A stretch of DNA of 64,000 bases, from contig NZ_FOYP01000001.1 of NCBI RefSeq assembly GCF_900115105.1, positions 708,097 through 772,096 on the forward strand, given 5' to 3'. Below the pieces are notes generated by a model. The model searched no databases. It saw only the letters and a list, made by a program, of their open reading frames with translations, and was not told where the DNA came from. This stretch comes from Yoonia tamlensis (GTDB lineage: Bacteria > Pseudomonadota > Alphaproteobacteria > Rhodobacterales > Rhodobacteraceae). Of the stretch, positions 9,558-18,461 are shown in pieces. Made by a program: the position numbers and the translations under genes. Position 1 is the stretch's first letter; each line of letters opens with the position of its first letter.

Positions 9558-9782
9558 ATGACAGACAATGCACTCACGAAGACGCTGGCCACGCGCGAAG
9601 ACCTAAAGCGCATGGGCATCAACGTTTCGAACACCACGAAACTGCGCTGGGAGGCCCAAGGGCGCTTTCCTCGCCGAATTAGGATGGGCGGAACCACTGT
9701 CGCGTGGTTCATGTCCGAGATCGAGGAATGGCTCGCTGAGCGCGATGCTGAACGTGCTCACACACACTACGCAGACTACTGA
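9558..9782 (+). CDS. AlpA-family DNA-binding regulator
   Basis: The 74-residue protein is a MerR/AlpA-type winged helix: LATREDLKRMGINVS, then NTTKLRWEAQGRFPRRI and VAWFMSEIEEWLAERDA. This is the standard AlpA/excisionase layout, in which the helix-turn-helix is followed by the FPRR.R.GG.VAW hairpin. In P4-like and other islands such proteins switch on the integrase or act as excisionases. The ATG at 9558 is preceded by AAGGGAAAAAT, a good ribosome site. It is followed after 22 bases by the primase gene. Confidence 0.85.
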   Translation: MTDNALTKTLATREDLKRMGINVSNTTKLRWEAQGRFPRRIRMGGTTVAWFMSEIEEWLAERDAERAHTHYADY

Positions 9783-9804
9783 TCATCTAGAAAAGGAGAA
9801 TGAG

Positions 9805-11577
9805 ATGCCCAAAGCATTTCGCTTTGAGGATGACATGAAGTCGTCCTCGATCACCACAGCTGCGCTGGTATGGGCGCGGCAGGGTGCAAAAATTATTGCC
9901 CTACATGGCATCAATGAAAACGGTGCATGCACGTGCGGTAAGCGCCAGTGCAGTAGCCCCGGCAAGCACCCAATCGCCGATCTTTTCCCAAAGGGTCAGC
10001 ACAGTGCCACCAGCAGTGTCACTAAGATACGTCGTGCATTCAAAGCTCACCCAGACGCAAATCTGGGTGTGATCCTTCCACAAGGGTTGGTGGCACTTGA
10101 TGTCGATGGCCCCGAAGGCGCTAAGACTTTCGAGGCTCTAGACCTCAAACAGACTTTGGCGGTCCAAACTGGCAGAGGTATGCATCACTACTTTCGGGCC
10201 TCAGAGGCGCTCCCCAAGAAAAAAACGCCCCTTGATGGCATCGATATCAAAGATGCTGAGAGCGGGTACATCGTAGTGCCTCCGAGCAATCATCATAGTG
10301 GAAAATCGTATCGATGGCGCGGCAACAAAAGACCCATCGGGAAACTGCCCTCGTCGTTTGTAGGTTCGCTTGAACGCAAAGGCAGACGCACAGCAAGCTT
10401 TCAAAATGAAGGGACATTCAAAGCCGGTGGCCGTAACAATGAGCTAACCAAGATCGCTGGCTCATTGAGGTATCGGGGACTTGGCGACACAGCCCTCGCT
10501 ACCGTTTTGCAAGCAGTCAATAGCGCAGTCTGTAACCCACCTCTTGGCGCTGATGAAGTTGACCGCATTGCCGACAGCGTTGGCAAGTATGACACGGGCA
10601 GCGACGAAGCCTTTGGATGGCTTGGGGATGTCGAAGAATCCGAACCGCAGTTTCTTGCCTACCCTTACATTATCAAGGGTGCGATTACCGTCCTCGACGG
10701 AAACATGGGACAAGGTAAGTCCACCTTTACTTGCGCAATCGCCGCTGCCGCTACAACAGGCAAGCCACCACCCTTTACTGATGAGATTGAGCAAGGGTCG
10801 GTGCTGTTCATGTCAGCGGAGGATGACCCGTCGAGGGTTCTCAAACCAAGGTTGATGAAAGCCGGAGCCGACGTTTCGAAGGTGCGATATCAAGATGAAC
10901 CGTTCACGCTTGATGAGCGCGGCTTGGCGCTGGTGCGGCAAGAGCTAACCTCAAATACCCCCGCATTGGTTATCATCGACCCAATCATTGCGTTCATGCA
11001 GGAGGGCTCGAACGGCAACAACGCCACTGAGACTATGCACTTCATGATTCAGCTAGATCAACTGGCGCGGGATTTTGACGCGGCGATCCTCATTGTTCGG
11101 CACCTCCGTAAGTCGCGGGCTGATCACGCAATGCACCAAGGTATCGGGTCAATATCGATCTCTGCACGGGTTAGGTCAGGGCTGATACTTGCGCCACATC
11201 CAGACAACCCCAAAAAACGGGCAATTGTGCACGCGAAGTCAAACTATTCAAAAGCCGGTCCCGCCATCGTCTTCGAAATGGAGAGCGATGGACCGCGCTC
11301 CCATCCGAAGATCGTCTGGCATGAATGCGATCCAGATATGACCGCCGATGATCTTCTAGCCCCGCCCGAAGCTGAACGTGGTCGGCCACCAAAAGCCCGA
11401 GATACCGCAACTGCGTGGTTGGAAAGCGTGCTGCGCCGTGGCCCAACTAAGAAAAAGGTGCTGGACGGTATGGCAGCCACAAACGGCATCACGTTGGCCA
11501 CGCTACGCCGCGCAGGTGACACACTCGGCGTCATTAAGTCGAAAGACGGAAAGGAGTCTGTCTGGGCTCTGCCGTGA
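9805..11577 (+). CDS. Primase-polymerase / RepA-type ATPase fusion
   Basis: This 590-residue protein combines an N-terminal primase-polymerase (prim-pol, AEP fold) with a RecA-like ATPase. The prim-pol part shows a Cys-rich CTCGKRQCSSPGKHP segment (42-55), the metal-binding ALDVDG (D99, D101) and GRGMHHYF (H127/H128). The ATPase has Walker A GNMGQGKST (K305), a FMSAEDDP element and Walker B LVIIDPI, as in RepA-type replicative helicases of plasmids and phages. A basic C-terminal segment may hold a DNA-binding domain. It would prime and help replicate the excised island. The ATG at 9805 follows AAAAGGAGAATGAG; ATGs further upstream lack such a site. Confidence 0.88.
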   Translation: MPKAFRFEDDMKSSSITTAALVWARQGAKIIALHGINENGACTCGKRQCSSPGKHPIADLFPKGQHSATSSVTKIRRAFKAHPDANLGVILPQGLVALDVDGPEGAKTFEALDLKQTLAVQTGRGMHHYFRASEALPKKKTPLDGIDIKDAESGYIVVPPSNHHSGKSYRWRGNKRPIGKLPSSFVGSLERKGRRTASFQNEGTFKAGGRNNELTKIAGSLRYRGLGDTALATVLQAVNSAVCNPPLGADEVDRIADSVGKYDTGSDEAFGWLGDVEESEPQFLAYPYIIKGAITVLDGNMGQGKSTFTCAIAAAATTGKPPPFTDEIEQGSVLFMSAEDDPSRVLKPRLMKAGADVSKVRYQDEPFTLDERGLALVRQELTSNTPALVIIDPIIAFMQEGSNGNNATETMHFMIQLDQLARDFDAAILIVRHLRKSRADHAMHQGIGSISISARVRSGLILAPHPDNPKKRAIVHAKSNYSKAGPAIVFEMESDGPRSHPKIVWHECDPDMTADDLLAPPEAERGRPPKARDTATAWLESVLRRGPTKKKVLDGMAATNGITLATLRRAGDTLGVIKSKDGKESVWALP

Positions 11578-11731
11578 GACGCAGCAACAACCGTACAACA
11601 TTCACTTGCTCAGAATTCAGACACGTATGTGAATATTGAGCAAGTGATCATCCCAGCAAATAAAACGCAGGTTCAGCAATATCAATGAAATCGGGCTGAA
11701 ACTACCTATCCCAACACATAAGGAACACCTC

Positions 11732-12028
11732 ATGAGCACCCATAAAGTAATGCAAAAACGTCTGAAAACTGCCATCCAAGCAGCGATCCTGAACGAAGGC
11801 AAAATTGACGGCACTGATGACAACGCGCTGACGAACACCGACGTTGTCGAAGCTCTGATAGAAGTCGTTGGATTCTATGCGTCGTTTCACGGTTTCGAAA
11901 CCTACTCTCCCACTGATCTTGCCTTTAAACATGCGACAACGATCAAGAGGCATATATACAGCTACCGGGCATTGCGGCGGGACGGGAAACTGCCGATGAA
12001 TTTCGTCCCGCGCAATAAGGTTAATTGA
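11732..12028 (+). CDS. Small island protein, 98 residues
   Basis: I do not recognise the family. The protein is soluble and starts with a basic helix (HKVMQKRLKTAIQAAI), then an acidic helix (TDVVEALIEVVGFYASFHG). It ends in a basic segment (TTIKRHIYSYRALRRDGKLP) that could bind nucleic acid. The ATG follows an AAGGAACACCTC ribosome site, which supports its being real. It lies 154 bases after the primase gene. Confidence 0.6.
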   Translation: MSTHKVMQKRLKTAIQAAILNEGKIDGTDDNALTNTDVVEALIEVVGFYASFHGFETYSPTDLAFKHATTIKRHIYSYRALRRDGKLPMNFVPRNKVN

Positions 12029-12372
12029 CCGAGGCTTATAGGCTAGAGCGTCTAAAGCGCGCATGATCGTCAGTTTCGTAAGCGGCTGGCGGTCCAAAAC
12101 CTTGGAAATCAATGTCACTGCTTGTTTGTCCGCATAGCGCGCCGGTCAAAAAAACACCTCCCTCATCCCCTTCTTGTTACATTGTCGCAGCGCCGCTGTA
12201 GGCGATAGGCAAGACGTCCCGAACCGACCCGAGGACTATCTATTAGTCTGTCGGTTTCGAGCCGGGGCCAAATAGCTGAACCTTTTCAGGTGGTCCGCAA
12301 TCGCGCTGAACTTCAAAGCGATGCTCTGGGTTCCATTCGGGTAGCAATCTGCTTGGTTGGACGCTCTGTCCT
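12029..12372. other. Intergenic interval without a recognisable gene
   Basis: Between the 98-residue island gene and the small membrane protein I see only short frames without ribosome sites, no tRNA and no clear hairpin with a T-run. Confidence 0.5.
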
Positions 12373-12603
12373 TCATTCTTGTACCCATCCTTTTTTGTGG
12401 AAGTGGCGCAGTACAATTGTGCGGTTGTAAAGCGGGAAGCCAATCCACAGGCCGTTTATGGTGATCAAAGATAGTATCGACCACAAGAACATGCCCTTGA
12501 AAAGATAATAGAAGGGACCGAACAGTAGGCACCACAGGCGGTGTCCGCTTCCGAGTATGGTTTTTTGTTGCCCATTGAATTTCCATGTTGCCCGAATAGC
12601 CAT
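12373..12603 (-). CDS. Small membrane protein, DUF2628-like
   Basis: The 76-residue protein begins MAIRATWKFNG. It has hydrophobic segments around CLLFGPFYYLFKGMFLW and ILSLITINGLWIGFPLYN and ends in HFHKKGWVQE. The FGPFYYL.KG pattern with a C-terminal HxxKGW resembles DUF2628-type small membrane proteins. The ATG at 12603 is preceded on the minus strand by AAAGGAGATCACA, a near-ideal ribosome site, which fixes the start and argues strongly that the gene is expressed. It is the only rightward-island gene on the minus strand. Its role is unknown. Confidence 0.72.
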   Translation of the reverse strand: MAIRATWKFNGQQKTILGSGHRLWCLLFGPFYYLFKGMFLWSILSLITINGLWIGFPLYNRTIVLRHFHKKGWVQE

Positions 12604-12896
12604 TGTGATCTCCTTTGCTAAATACGGTTGCAACAGCGCATTAAGATCGAAGGTGCCACGCGTCAGGGTATTTCCTCGCGCGTTGAGCGTTGGCGCGGCG
12701 TACCGGGGCCAGTACTCATGTCAGCAATGATTGCGTCACAACACAACGTTTCGTCCGGCCTCAGGGGGCTGTGGCTCATTGTAACGCGGCCACGTGCGCG
12801 TAACGCCGTGTCTTCCGGTGCTTAGTTATGGGTTTGTCCCTGACATGCCCGCTGCCTGCGTCTTATCGATCTGCATCAGAAACCTAGGAGATTGAT

Positions 12897-13097
12897 ATGT
12901 CCGACATCATCACGCTTAAAGTCCTCTGCGAAGAATTCAAAATCGACACACGCGAGGCCCGCGAAAAGTTACGCGCTGCCGTTAGTGACTCAAATGCGAA
13001 CCCTGAACTTGCAAAGGCTCGAAAACCGCGTACTCCATGGCAATGGGTGCGGGGATCAAAGGCACTGGAAGAAGCTAGGAATGCGGTAAAGCGATAG
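12897..13097 (+). CDS. Small basic island protein, 66 residues
   Basis: The short protein MSDIITLKVLCEEFKID... has a helix-turn-helix-like arrangement (LKVLCEEFKIDTREAREKLRAAV) and a basic tail with tryptophans (TPWQWVRGSKALEEA). Similar short proteins occur in alphaproteobacterial prophages and islands. A TAGGAGATTGAT site lies just before the ATG, and a hairpin terminator follows, so it is probably an independent transcript. It may bind DNA. No target can be named. Confidence 0.68.
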   Translation: MSDIITLKVLCEEFKIDTREAREKLRAAVSDSNANPELAKARKPRTPWQWVRGSKALEEARNAVKR

Positions 13098-13121
13098 CAA
13101 AGAAAAAGTCGCCAAGAGATT

Positions 13122-13144
13122 GGGCCGCTCTGTGCGGCCCTTTT
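13122..13144 (+). terminator. Hairpin terminator after the 66-residue gene
   Basis: A perfect 7-bp stem GGGCCGC / GCGGCCC with a 5-base loop is followed by TTTT. It separates the small gene from the Gabija-like pair, which must therefore have its own promoter. Confidence 0.75.
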
Positions 13145-13252
13145 GGCCGGGTATAAGTTCACCTATTGTCTAAATGACTTAACTGCGAATGTGGTACGAA
13201 GCAGCAATACTTCTAGCTTTGAGATAACGTCACGATTTACAATCTAAGCGCG

Positions 13253-15028
13253 ATGGAACAAGATGATTTCATCATGAGAATTGCGCACATTTTAATTTCA
13301 GAATTCCGTGGCATCAAAGTACTTGAATGGTCACCCTCACCATCCGTAAATTGCATGATTGGTCCGGGGGATTCCTGCAAGACGACGATTTTGGACGCCA
13401 TTGAGATCGGCCTATCCCCCCGTTACGGCTACACGGGAAGCGATCCCGACCTATTTCGTTGCGACCCTACTAGTAAACCCGAGATTTGTTTGACGCTCGT
13501 CGATCTTCCAGATGAGTTGGTCGTGGAGCAAAAATATGGGCTCTACTTGCGAGGCTGGAACGAGGCAGCCAAAAAAATAAATGATGAAAAGGCAGACGGC
13601 GACCAGACAGCTTTGACGGTAAAAGCATTGCTTGATCCAGAAACCCTTGAATGGAAATGGGAGATATTCAACGAGCGTCTTGAAGGTGAGCCACCTCGAT
13701 TTGGCTTTAAGGACGCGAAATCCACCGCACCAAACCGACTTGGGGAATACGCGGACCGCCACCTTACATGGGGTCGAAATTCTGTGCTCGGAAGGCTTGA
13801 GAAAGGGCCGAATGCGTCTGAGTTGCTGGCAAGCTCAGTCAGACAGGCAAAGGCATCATTCGCAGCAGGGGACCGTAGTTCGTTTGATGATGTAGTTAAA
13901 CTGACTGAGAAGGTCGGCGCGGACTTTCTTGTGCCGAAGGTTCAAGGCTACGAAGCCCAGTTAGATATCCATTCCGGTATGCTAGCTTCGGGCGCAGTTT
14001 CTTTGCACGATGGCGATATGCCGCTGAGAACCCTTGGAAGCGGATCGTCACGCCTCATGGTCGCTGGTGTCCAGAACTCAGGCCCGAAGCAGAATATCAC
14101 ATTGGTGGATGAGCTCGAACTGGGGCTGGAGCCACACCGCATAATGCGTCTGCTGCGCTTCCTTCGATCAGGATTTCCACAGCAAGGCGACGCGCCACCT
14201 ATCGTACATCAAACCTTCCTGACAACTCATTCACCAGTCGTTGTTTGCGAATTGGATGTTTCAGAATTATTTTGCGTTCGGAGCCCCGCAGGCAATGTTT
14301 CCGTTGAGTGCGCTCGACCATCAGAGGGGCAAGAGGAAACTGCGCAACGGCATGTTCGATCCAACCCAAATGCTTTTTTAGCTCCACGCTTGTTAATCGG
14401 TGAGGGGCGAACAGAAGTAGGATTTTGGCGAGGACTGGATGACCTATGGTGCGCCGAAGACAAGGAGTCATTCGCCTATCAAGGCGTCGTTGCAATTGAC
14501 GGTGGCGGAAACGACAATGCCGTGAAGTTCGGACTGCATATGCAGAAATTAGGCTACAGTTGCTTTACGTTGCTTGACACGGATGTTCCTGTTTCTGAGG
14601 TGAACAAGGAAAAGTTTAAGGAAGCTGGAGGGCAAGTCGCGGAATGGGAAGACGACTGTGATATCGAACGCAGGATCTTTCTAGATGTTCCATGGGCCAC
14701 TGTGCGGGAAATAATCGACTATGCTCTCGAGGTTGTCGGCGAAGGAAGGGTTCTGAGTAATCTATGTTTGGCTGGCATGGGGCCAGCGGACATTGATCGA
14801 GCCGCCTTAAACATACTCGCCGACTCTGAGGATAATCGCATATGGTTAGCCGCGGCAGCCACTCTCAAAGTCGCAAAAAATACAGGGGGTAAAGAAGATC
14901 GATCATGGTTCAAAGACATGACGCGCGGAGAGCAATTGGGCAAGATTGTCTTCGATTGTCTCAAAGCCATTCCGGAGACCCCACTTGCGATAACAATAAA
15001 TGAAGTGAGGCACTGGGTCGATGCCTGA
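13253..15028 (+). CDS. Gabija-like OLD-family nuclease (GajA-type)
   Basis: This 591-residue protein has the GajA/OLD layout of an ATPase followed by a TOPRIM nuclease. The ATPase has Walker A GPGDSCKTT at 37-45 (Cys in place of the usual Gly before Lys), signature LGSGSSRL at 261-268, Walker B ITLVDELE with D286-E287 and switch His H325 in TTHSP. The TOPRIM has E384 in IGEGRTE and D442/D444 in LLDTDVP. In Gabija, GajA nicks DNA when nucleotide pools fall and acts with the helicase GajB. The next gene is UvrD-like and overlaps by 8 bases, and both lengths fit GajA and GajB. Some N-termini in this family begin at a Met equivalent to M8 here. Confidence 0.82.
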   Translation: MEQDDFIMRIAHILISEFRGIKVLEWSPSPSVNCMIGPGDSCKTTILDAIEIGLSPRYGYTGSDPDLFRCDPTSKPEICLTLVDLPDELVVEQKYGLYLRGWNEAAKKINDEKADGDQTALTVKALLDPETLEWKWEIFNERLEGEPPRFGFKDAKSTAPNRLGEYADRHLTWGRNSVLGRLEKGPNASELLASSVRQAKASFAAGDRSSFDDVVKLTEKVGADFLVPKVQGYEAQLDIHSGMLASGAVSLHDGDMPLRTLGSGSSRLMVAGVQNSGPKQNITLVDELELGLEPHRIMRLLRFLRSGFPQQGDAPPIVHQTFLTTHSPVVVCELDVSELFCVRSPAGNVSVECARPSEGQEETAQRHVRSNPNAFLAPRLLIGEGRTEVGFWRGLDDLWCAEDKESFAYQGVVAIDGGGNDNAVKFGLHMQKLGYSCFTLLDTDVPVSEVNKEKFKEAGGQVAEWEDDCDIERRIFLDVPWATVREIIDYALEVVGEGRVLSNLCLAGMGPADIDRAALNILADSEDNRIWLAAAATLKVAKNTGGKEDRSWFKDMTRGEQLGKIVFDCLKAIPETPLAITINEVRHWVDA

Positions 15029-16478
15029 GCTTTCCCAAGAGGAAGTCACGGCCATCATTCGCGCGACTAAATCCGGAAGCGTAATCGCAGCCGCCGGGTG
15101 CGGTAAAACTGAGCAAATTGCGCGAACCGTGCAAGCAATCAGTGATGATCCGGAGGTTTCGAAACGCTGTCTCATTCTAACCCATACATTCGCGGGCGTA
15201 GACGTACTGCAGAAAAGGTTGCGCAGACTAAATGTGCCAGCGGCTTCTTTTAGGCTCGATACCATAGCGAGTTGGAGCCTGCGATTTGCGAACGGCTATC
15301 CAAAGACCTCTGGGATCAAAAATATCAACCCACAGAGTAACAAAGATTGGTCAGCTGTATATCCTGCTGCAGAAAAGCTCGTCGGTTCTCACGCTATCGA
15401 TGATGTGATCCTTGCCACCTATGATTGCGTTTTTGTTGATGAGTATCAGGACTGTAGTGAAAGCCAGCATGCGCTAATTGTGGAACTCAATCGGCTTGTT
15501 CCCGTCTGTGTCTTTGGGGACCCCCTGCAATCAATTTTCAAGTTCGATGGTGTTGTCGATTGGTATGAGGTTGTCGAAAGAGATTTCCCTAACATCGCAA
15601 AGCTGACCAAGCCTTGGCGTTGGAGGAATGACAATGCGAATGCCGAACTCGGCGATAGATTGGTTGAGCTGAGGGCACAGCTTGAAGCTGGTGAAGCGAT
15701 GGATTTCAGAGTCGATGGAAATGGTATTCAACGGCATTGGTTGCCTGATTGGCCTGTCCCAAAGTCGAAAAAGGTATCAGAGGTTTGCCTTGATACCATG
15801 GCCCTAGAAGGCACTTTGGTGGTCGTGGCTCAATCAGCGTCCGAGGGATCGCGCGCTAAGATCGCAGAGAATCTTGCAAAGCAGAAGTTTGCTGTTGTTG
15901 AGCCAGTTTCGTGCAAGGCGCTACGGAAGCACGCGAAGTCCATAGAAGAGGCGGACGATGAATACAGGCTCACAGCAGTTTTAGATTTCGTGAAGCAATG
16001 CGTTGTTGGGCTCAGGGCTGACTTCGCAAAATCTGTTGTGTCTCACCAAAAGGGAGGTAAGTCTGGGCGACCCAAATTCGGTGATCTCATAGACATCGGA
16101 GACCATGTTGCAAAGCCGGGCGGATTGCTGCACGTGCTGGAACTTGTTGAAGGGATATTGAATCGAGACGACATTTTCCCTTATCGTCGAGAGCTTCTTC
16201 GCATGATGCTCGCAGCGTTGCGAACATCAAGAGCAACGGGCGCACTGCTTTCTGAAACAGCGGGGGACATTGAAGCCAAATCCCGGCACCTAGGCCGTCA
16301 TGTCGCCCGAAGGAGTGTCGGCAGTACACTTCTATTGAAAGGCTTGGAGTTCGAGCATGTAATAATCGTTGAGTACGATGGAATGACCAAAGAAGATTGG
16401 TATGTCGCTCTCACGCGTGCGACGAGGTCGGTGACCGTGTTGTCATCTCAATCCAAAGTTTCATGGGGAGATAAATGA
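15021..16478 (+). CDS. Gabija-like UvrD/Rep-type helicase (GajB-type)
   Basis: This 485-residue superfamily 1 helicase is much shorter than UvrD (about 720 residues), as GajB is. Motif I is AAAGCGKTE with K29. Motif Ia-like LILTHTFAGVDVLQKRL follows. Motif II is VDEYQD at 139-144 and motif III is FGDPLQSIFKF at 165-175. The C-terminal GLEFEHVIIVEYDG and WYVALTRAT (460-468) form motifs V and VI. GajB senses DNA ends made during phage infection and activates GajA. The start ATG lies inside the end of the nuclease gene (8-base overlap), so the two are co-translated. Confidence 0.83.
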   Translation: MPELSQEEVTAIIRATKSGSVIAAAGCGKTEQIARTVQAISDDPEVSKRCLILTHTFAGVDVLQKRLRRLNVPAASFRLDTIASWSLRFANGYPKTSGIKNINPQSNKDWSAVYPAAEKLVGSHAIDDVILATYDCVFVDEYQDCSESQHALIVELNRLVPVCVFGDPLQSIFKFDGVVDWYEVVERDFPNIAKLTKPWRWRNDNANAELGDRLVELRAQLEAGEAMDFRVDGNGIQRHWLPDWPVPKSKKVSEVCLDTMALEGTLVVVAQSASEGSRAKIAENLAKQKFAVVEPVSCKALRKHAKSIEEADDEYRLTAVLDFVKQCVVGLRADFAKSVVSHQKGGKSGRPKFGDLIDIGDHVAKPGGLLHVLELVEGILNRDDIFPYRRELLRMMLAALRTSRATGALLSETAGDIEAKSRHLGRHVARRSVGSTLLLKGLEFEHVIIVEYDGMTKEDWYVALTRATRSVTVLSSQSKVSWGDK

Positions 16479-16656
16479 TGTTTAGGGCATTCATTCTCGT
16501 GTCTTCCAAGATATCGCGTGACAGGGTGCGTGACTGTCTCCAACGAGAAGGTCTAATAAGTCTTTGAAATCATTGGGGCATGAAGCCGCAAAAAACAATA
16601 CGGCCCTACAATGTAGTTCTCTTATAAATAGCGCAGTGTGACACTATGTTTCTGAA

Positions 16657-18207
16657 ATGACTAATGACATATCAAAGTACCTTCTAAAGAATGGCCCGAA
16701 GCTCACTTCGGATATCCTTCGCCACCTTGAGGAAACAGGGCTCTCACCCGATACCGCTCGTCAAAGGCTTAGGCGCAGACCCACTTCGGTCAAGACACTG
16801 TTGGGACTAAGCTTTCCAAAGAACGCTCGTTTCTACTTTCACGAGGCGCACTTTGGCACCCATCGGTATTGGGACGGACTTTTTGATGCCCTGACCGAAG
16901 GCAGCCCAACCTACGGGCCAGCAATCGCCGCTATGATTGCGAAGGGAGGGATCATTCCAAGTGATTTCTTCCCGATCATCTCTGGCGCACCGCTGAAACA
17001 GAAAAAGAAGACAGGCAGCGATGCAGTTCTAGCGCGCCTCAAAGGCATTGGGTTTCTAACTGAGTTCACTGTCGGCGAGACACCTGTTGTAGCCTTTCAC
17101 CACCATTCGGGCTTTTCAGTCGACTTTGACGGTTACCCCGCGCAGCTCACAGTCCAGCGCGTCCTCTTGGATGCGGTTGCCGACTGGGCTCGTAAGCTCG
17201 GAATGGTAAGCTACAATAAAGTTGCCATACGAGAGCGCGGCCAAGCGCTCCCACAGTTTGGGACCCACGCTTTTGACCTAGTTGCGCCCAGCTACCTGAC
17301 ACCCATGGTGCGCTATGCCGACGGCAAACCGAAACCGGGCTTCCTCGTCGCGGATGTCTATTTGGGTGAACTGAACAAAGCGACTGCCCAGGCGTTCTTG
17401 CGCAAGTGCGAAAGTTCGCGTGCTATGCGGCGGTTGCCGCCGTTCCTCCCAGTAATAATCGCTGACGGCTTCCACCCTGATGCATTTCACGAACTGCGCG
17501 CCAACGGCATCATCGCAACAAAACCATCGGCTCTTTTTGGCCGAGATGTCGCGCGCGGTTTGGCAGGCCTGTTGGAAACCCTTCATCACGCCAGTGCAAT
17601 TGCTGCCAAGAACCCGGAAGTCATCGAAACCCTATTCAGTCAGTTGGGTCACATCGAAGGAGCGGCGGGCAATCTGCGCGGTGCACTGTTCGAACTGATC
17701 GTTGGACATATCGCAACACTGCAAGGCGGCGGTTCAATCGATATCGGGAAAAAGGTCTTCATCGACACTGATGAGAGATACGAAGTTGATGTGTTCTGTG
17801 TTTCGGCAGAAACCGTCCGGCTCATCGAGTGCAAAGGCTACGCGCCAACCCATAAGGTGGATGCGGAAGAGCTAGAGGCGTGGATTCGAACCAAGGCGCG
17901 TCGCCTAAACAAGCATTTTCGTGCGCAAGAGACGTTGCAAAACCGCGCGTTCAGCGTTGAGTTTTGGACCTCCGGCGGTTTTACTAACGAGGCGCTACAA
18001 CTAGCCGAAACTGTTTCCAATGAAACCAAACGCTACGGCGTCAAACTGGTGGCAGGACAAGATGTCCGCTCGCTTATTACAAAAGTGAATGCCAAAGGTC
18101 TGGGGAAAGTCTTTGACGAGCACTACGCCAAACACCCGATCACCAAAGCAGAACGTAAATTTGACGCCTTGGAGGATTTCGGTTCGGTTATTAAAGACGC
18201 TATGTAA
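16657..18207 (+). CDS. PD-(D/E)XK nuclease-like protein, unassigned
   Basis: This 516-residue protein is not from a family I can name. The N-terminal 65 residues look like a winged helix (LLKNGPKLTSDILRHLEE, then TARQRLRRRPTSVKTLLGL). Residues 340-395 form a PD-(D/E)XK core: E346 in RGALFELIVGHI, D378 in YEVDVFC and E391-C-K393 in LIECKGY. A middle region with FGTHAFDLVAP and FLVADVY (204-235) could be a second, degenerate nuclease fold. It is encoded alone, 178 bases after the Gabija-like pair and next to the tRNA attachment site. A DNA-cleaving defence effector with its own DNA-recognition domain is a reasonable inference, not shown. Confidence 0.7.
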   Translation: MTNDISKYLLKNGPKLTSDILRHLEETGLSPDTARQRLRRRPTSVKTLLGLSFPKNARFYFHEAHFGTHRYWDGLFDALTEGSPTYGPAIAAMIAKGGIIPSDFFPIISGAPLKQKKKTGSDAVLARLKGIGFLTEFTVGETPVVAFHHHSGFSVDFDGYPAQLTVQRVLLDAVADWARKLGMVSYNKVAIRERGQALPQFGTHAFDLVAPSYLTPMVRYADGKPKPGFLVADVYLGELNKATAQAFLRKCESSRAMRRLPPFLPVIIADGFHPDAFHELRANGIIATKPSALFGRDVARGLAGLLETLHHASAIAAKNPEVIETLFSQLGHIEGAAGNLRGALFELIVGHIATLQGGGSIDIGKKVFIDTDERYEVDVFCVSAETVRLIECKGYAPTHKVDAEELEAWIRTKARRLNKHFRAQETLQNRAFSVEFWTSGGFTNEALQLAETVSNETKRYGVKLVAGQDVRSLITKVNAKGLGKVFDEHYAKHPITKAERKFDALEDFGSVIKDAM

Positions 18208-18415
18208 TGCACCGACAGGCCGCACGGGTACGTAAAATGTTTCCAGCATGTATTCGAGAAGCGGGCATTGGTCGACCCTGATGCAGCAGGTTTGGATAAT
18301 AACCCTTTTTTAGACCTAGAGGCTGAAATGATACCCCAGTGCTACCCAAGACAAATGGCATCGGCCTACCGGTAACGAAATCTCCATCTAGCAAATTGTT
18401 TTTATTATATAAAAT

Positions 18416-18461
18416 TGGTGCCCAGGGGCGGAATCGAACCACCGACACGAGGATTTTCAAT
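18416..18461 (-). repeat. tRNA-proximal attachment repeat
   Basis: These 46 bases are the 3' part of tRNA-Phe, from the anticodon loop to the CCA end, and recur without mismatch at 3738-3783. The island's recombination core must lie within them. Confidence 0.9.

Larger units (their letters stand above)
3738..18461. mobile_element. Integrative defence island in tRNA-Phe
   Basis: About 14.7 kb lie between two direct 46-bp repeats of the tRNA-Phe 3' half. Inside are a P4-type integrase, an AlpA-like regulator (possible excisionase control), a primase-polymerase/helicase-loader-type ATPase and two sets of anti-phage-type genes at the flanks. No conjugation, relaxase, capsid or terminase gene is seen. 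The element is therefore an integrative island or stripped satellite that would need help to spread. The integrase lies mid-element rather than next to the tRNA, so the left defence segment may have been acquired between the attachment site and the integrase. Confidence 0.85.

Noticed and set aside
13253-15028. Prophage P2 OLD-type single exclusion gene
   Set aside because: A coupled UvrD-like helicase gene of GajB length follows, which P2 OLD lacks.
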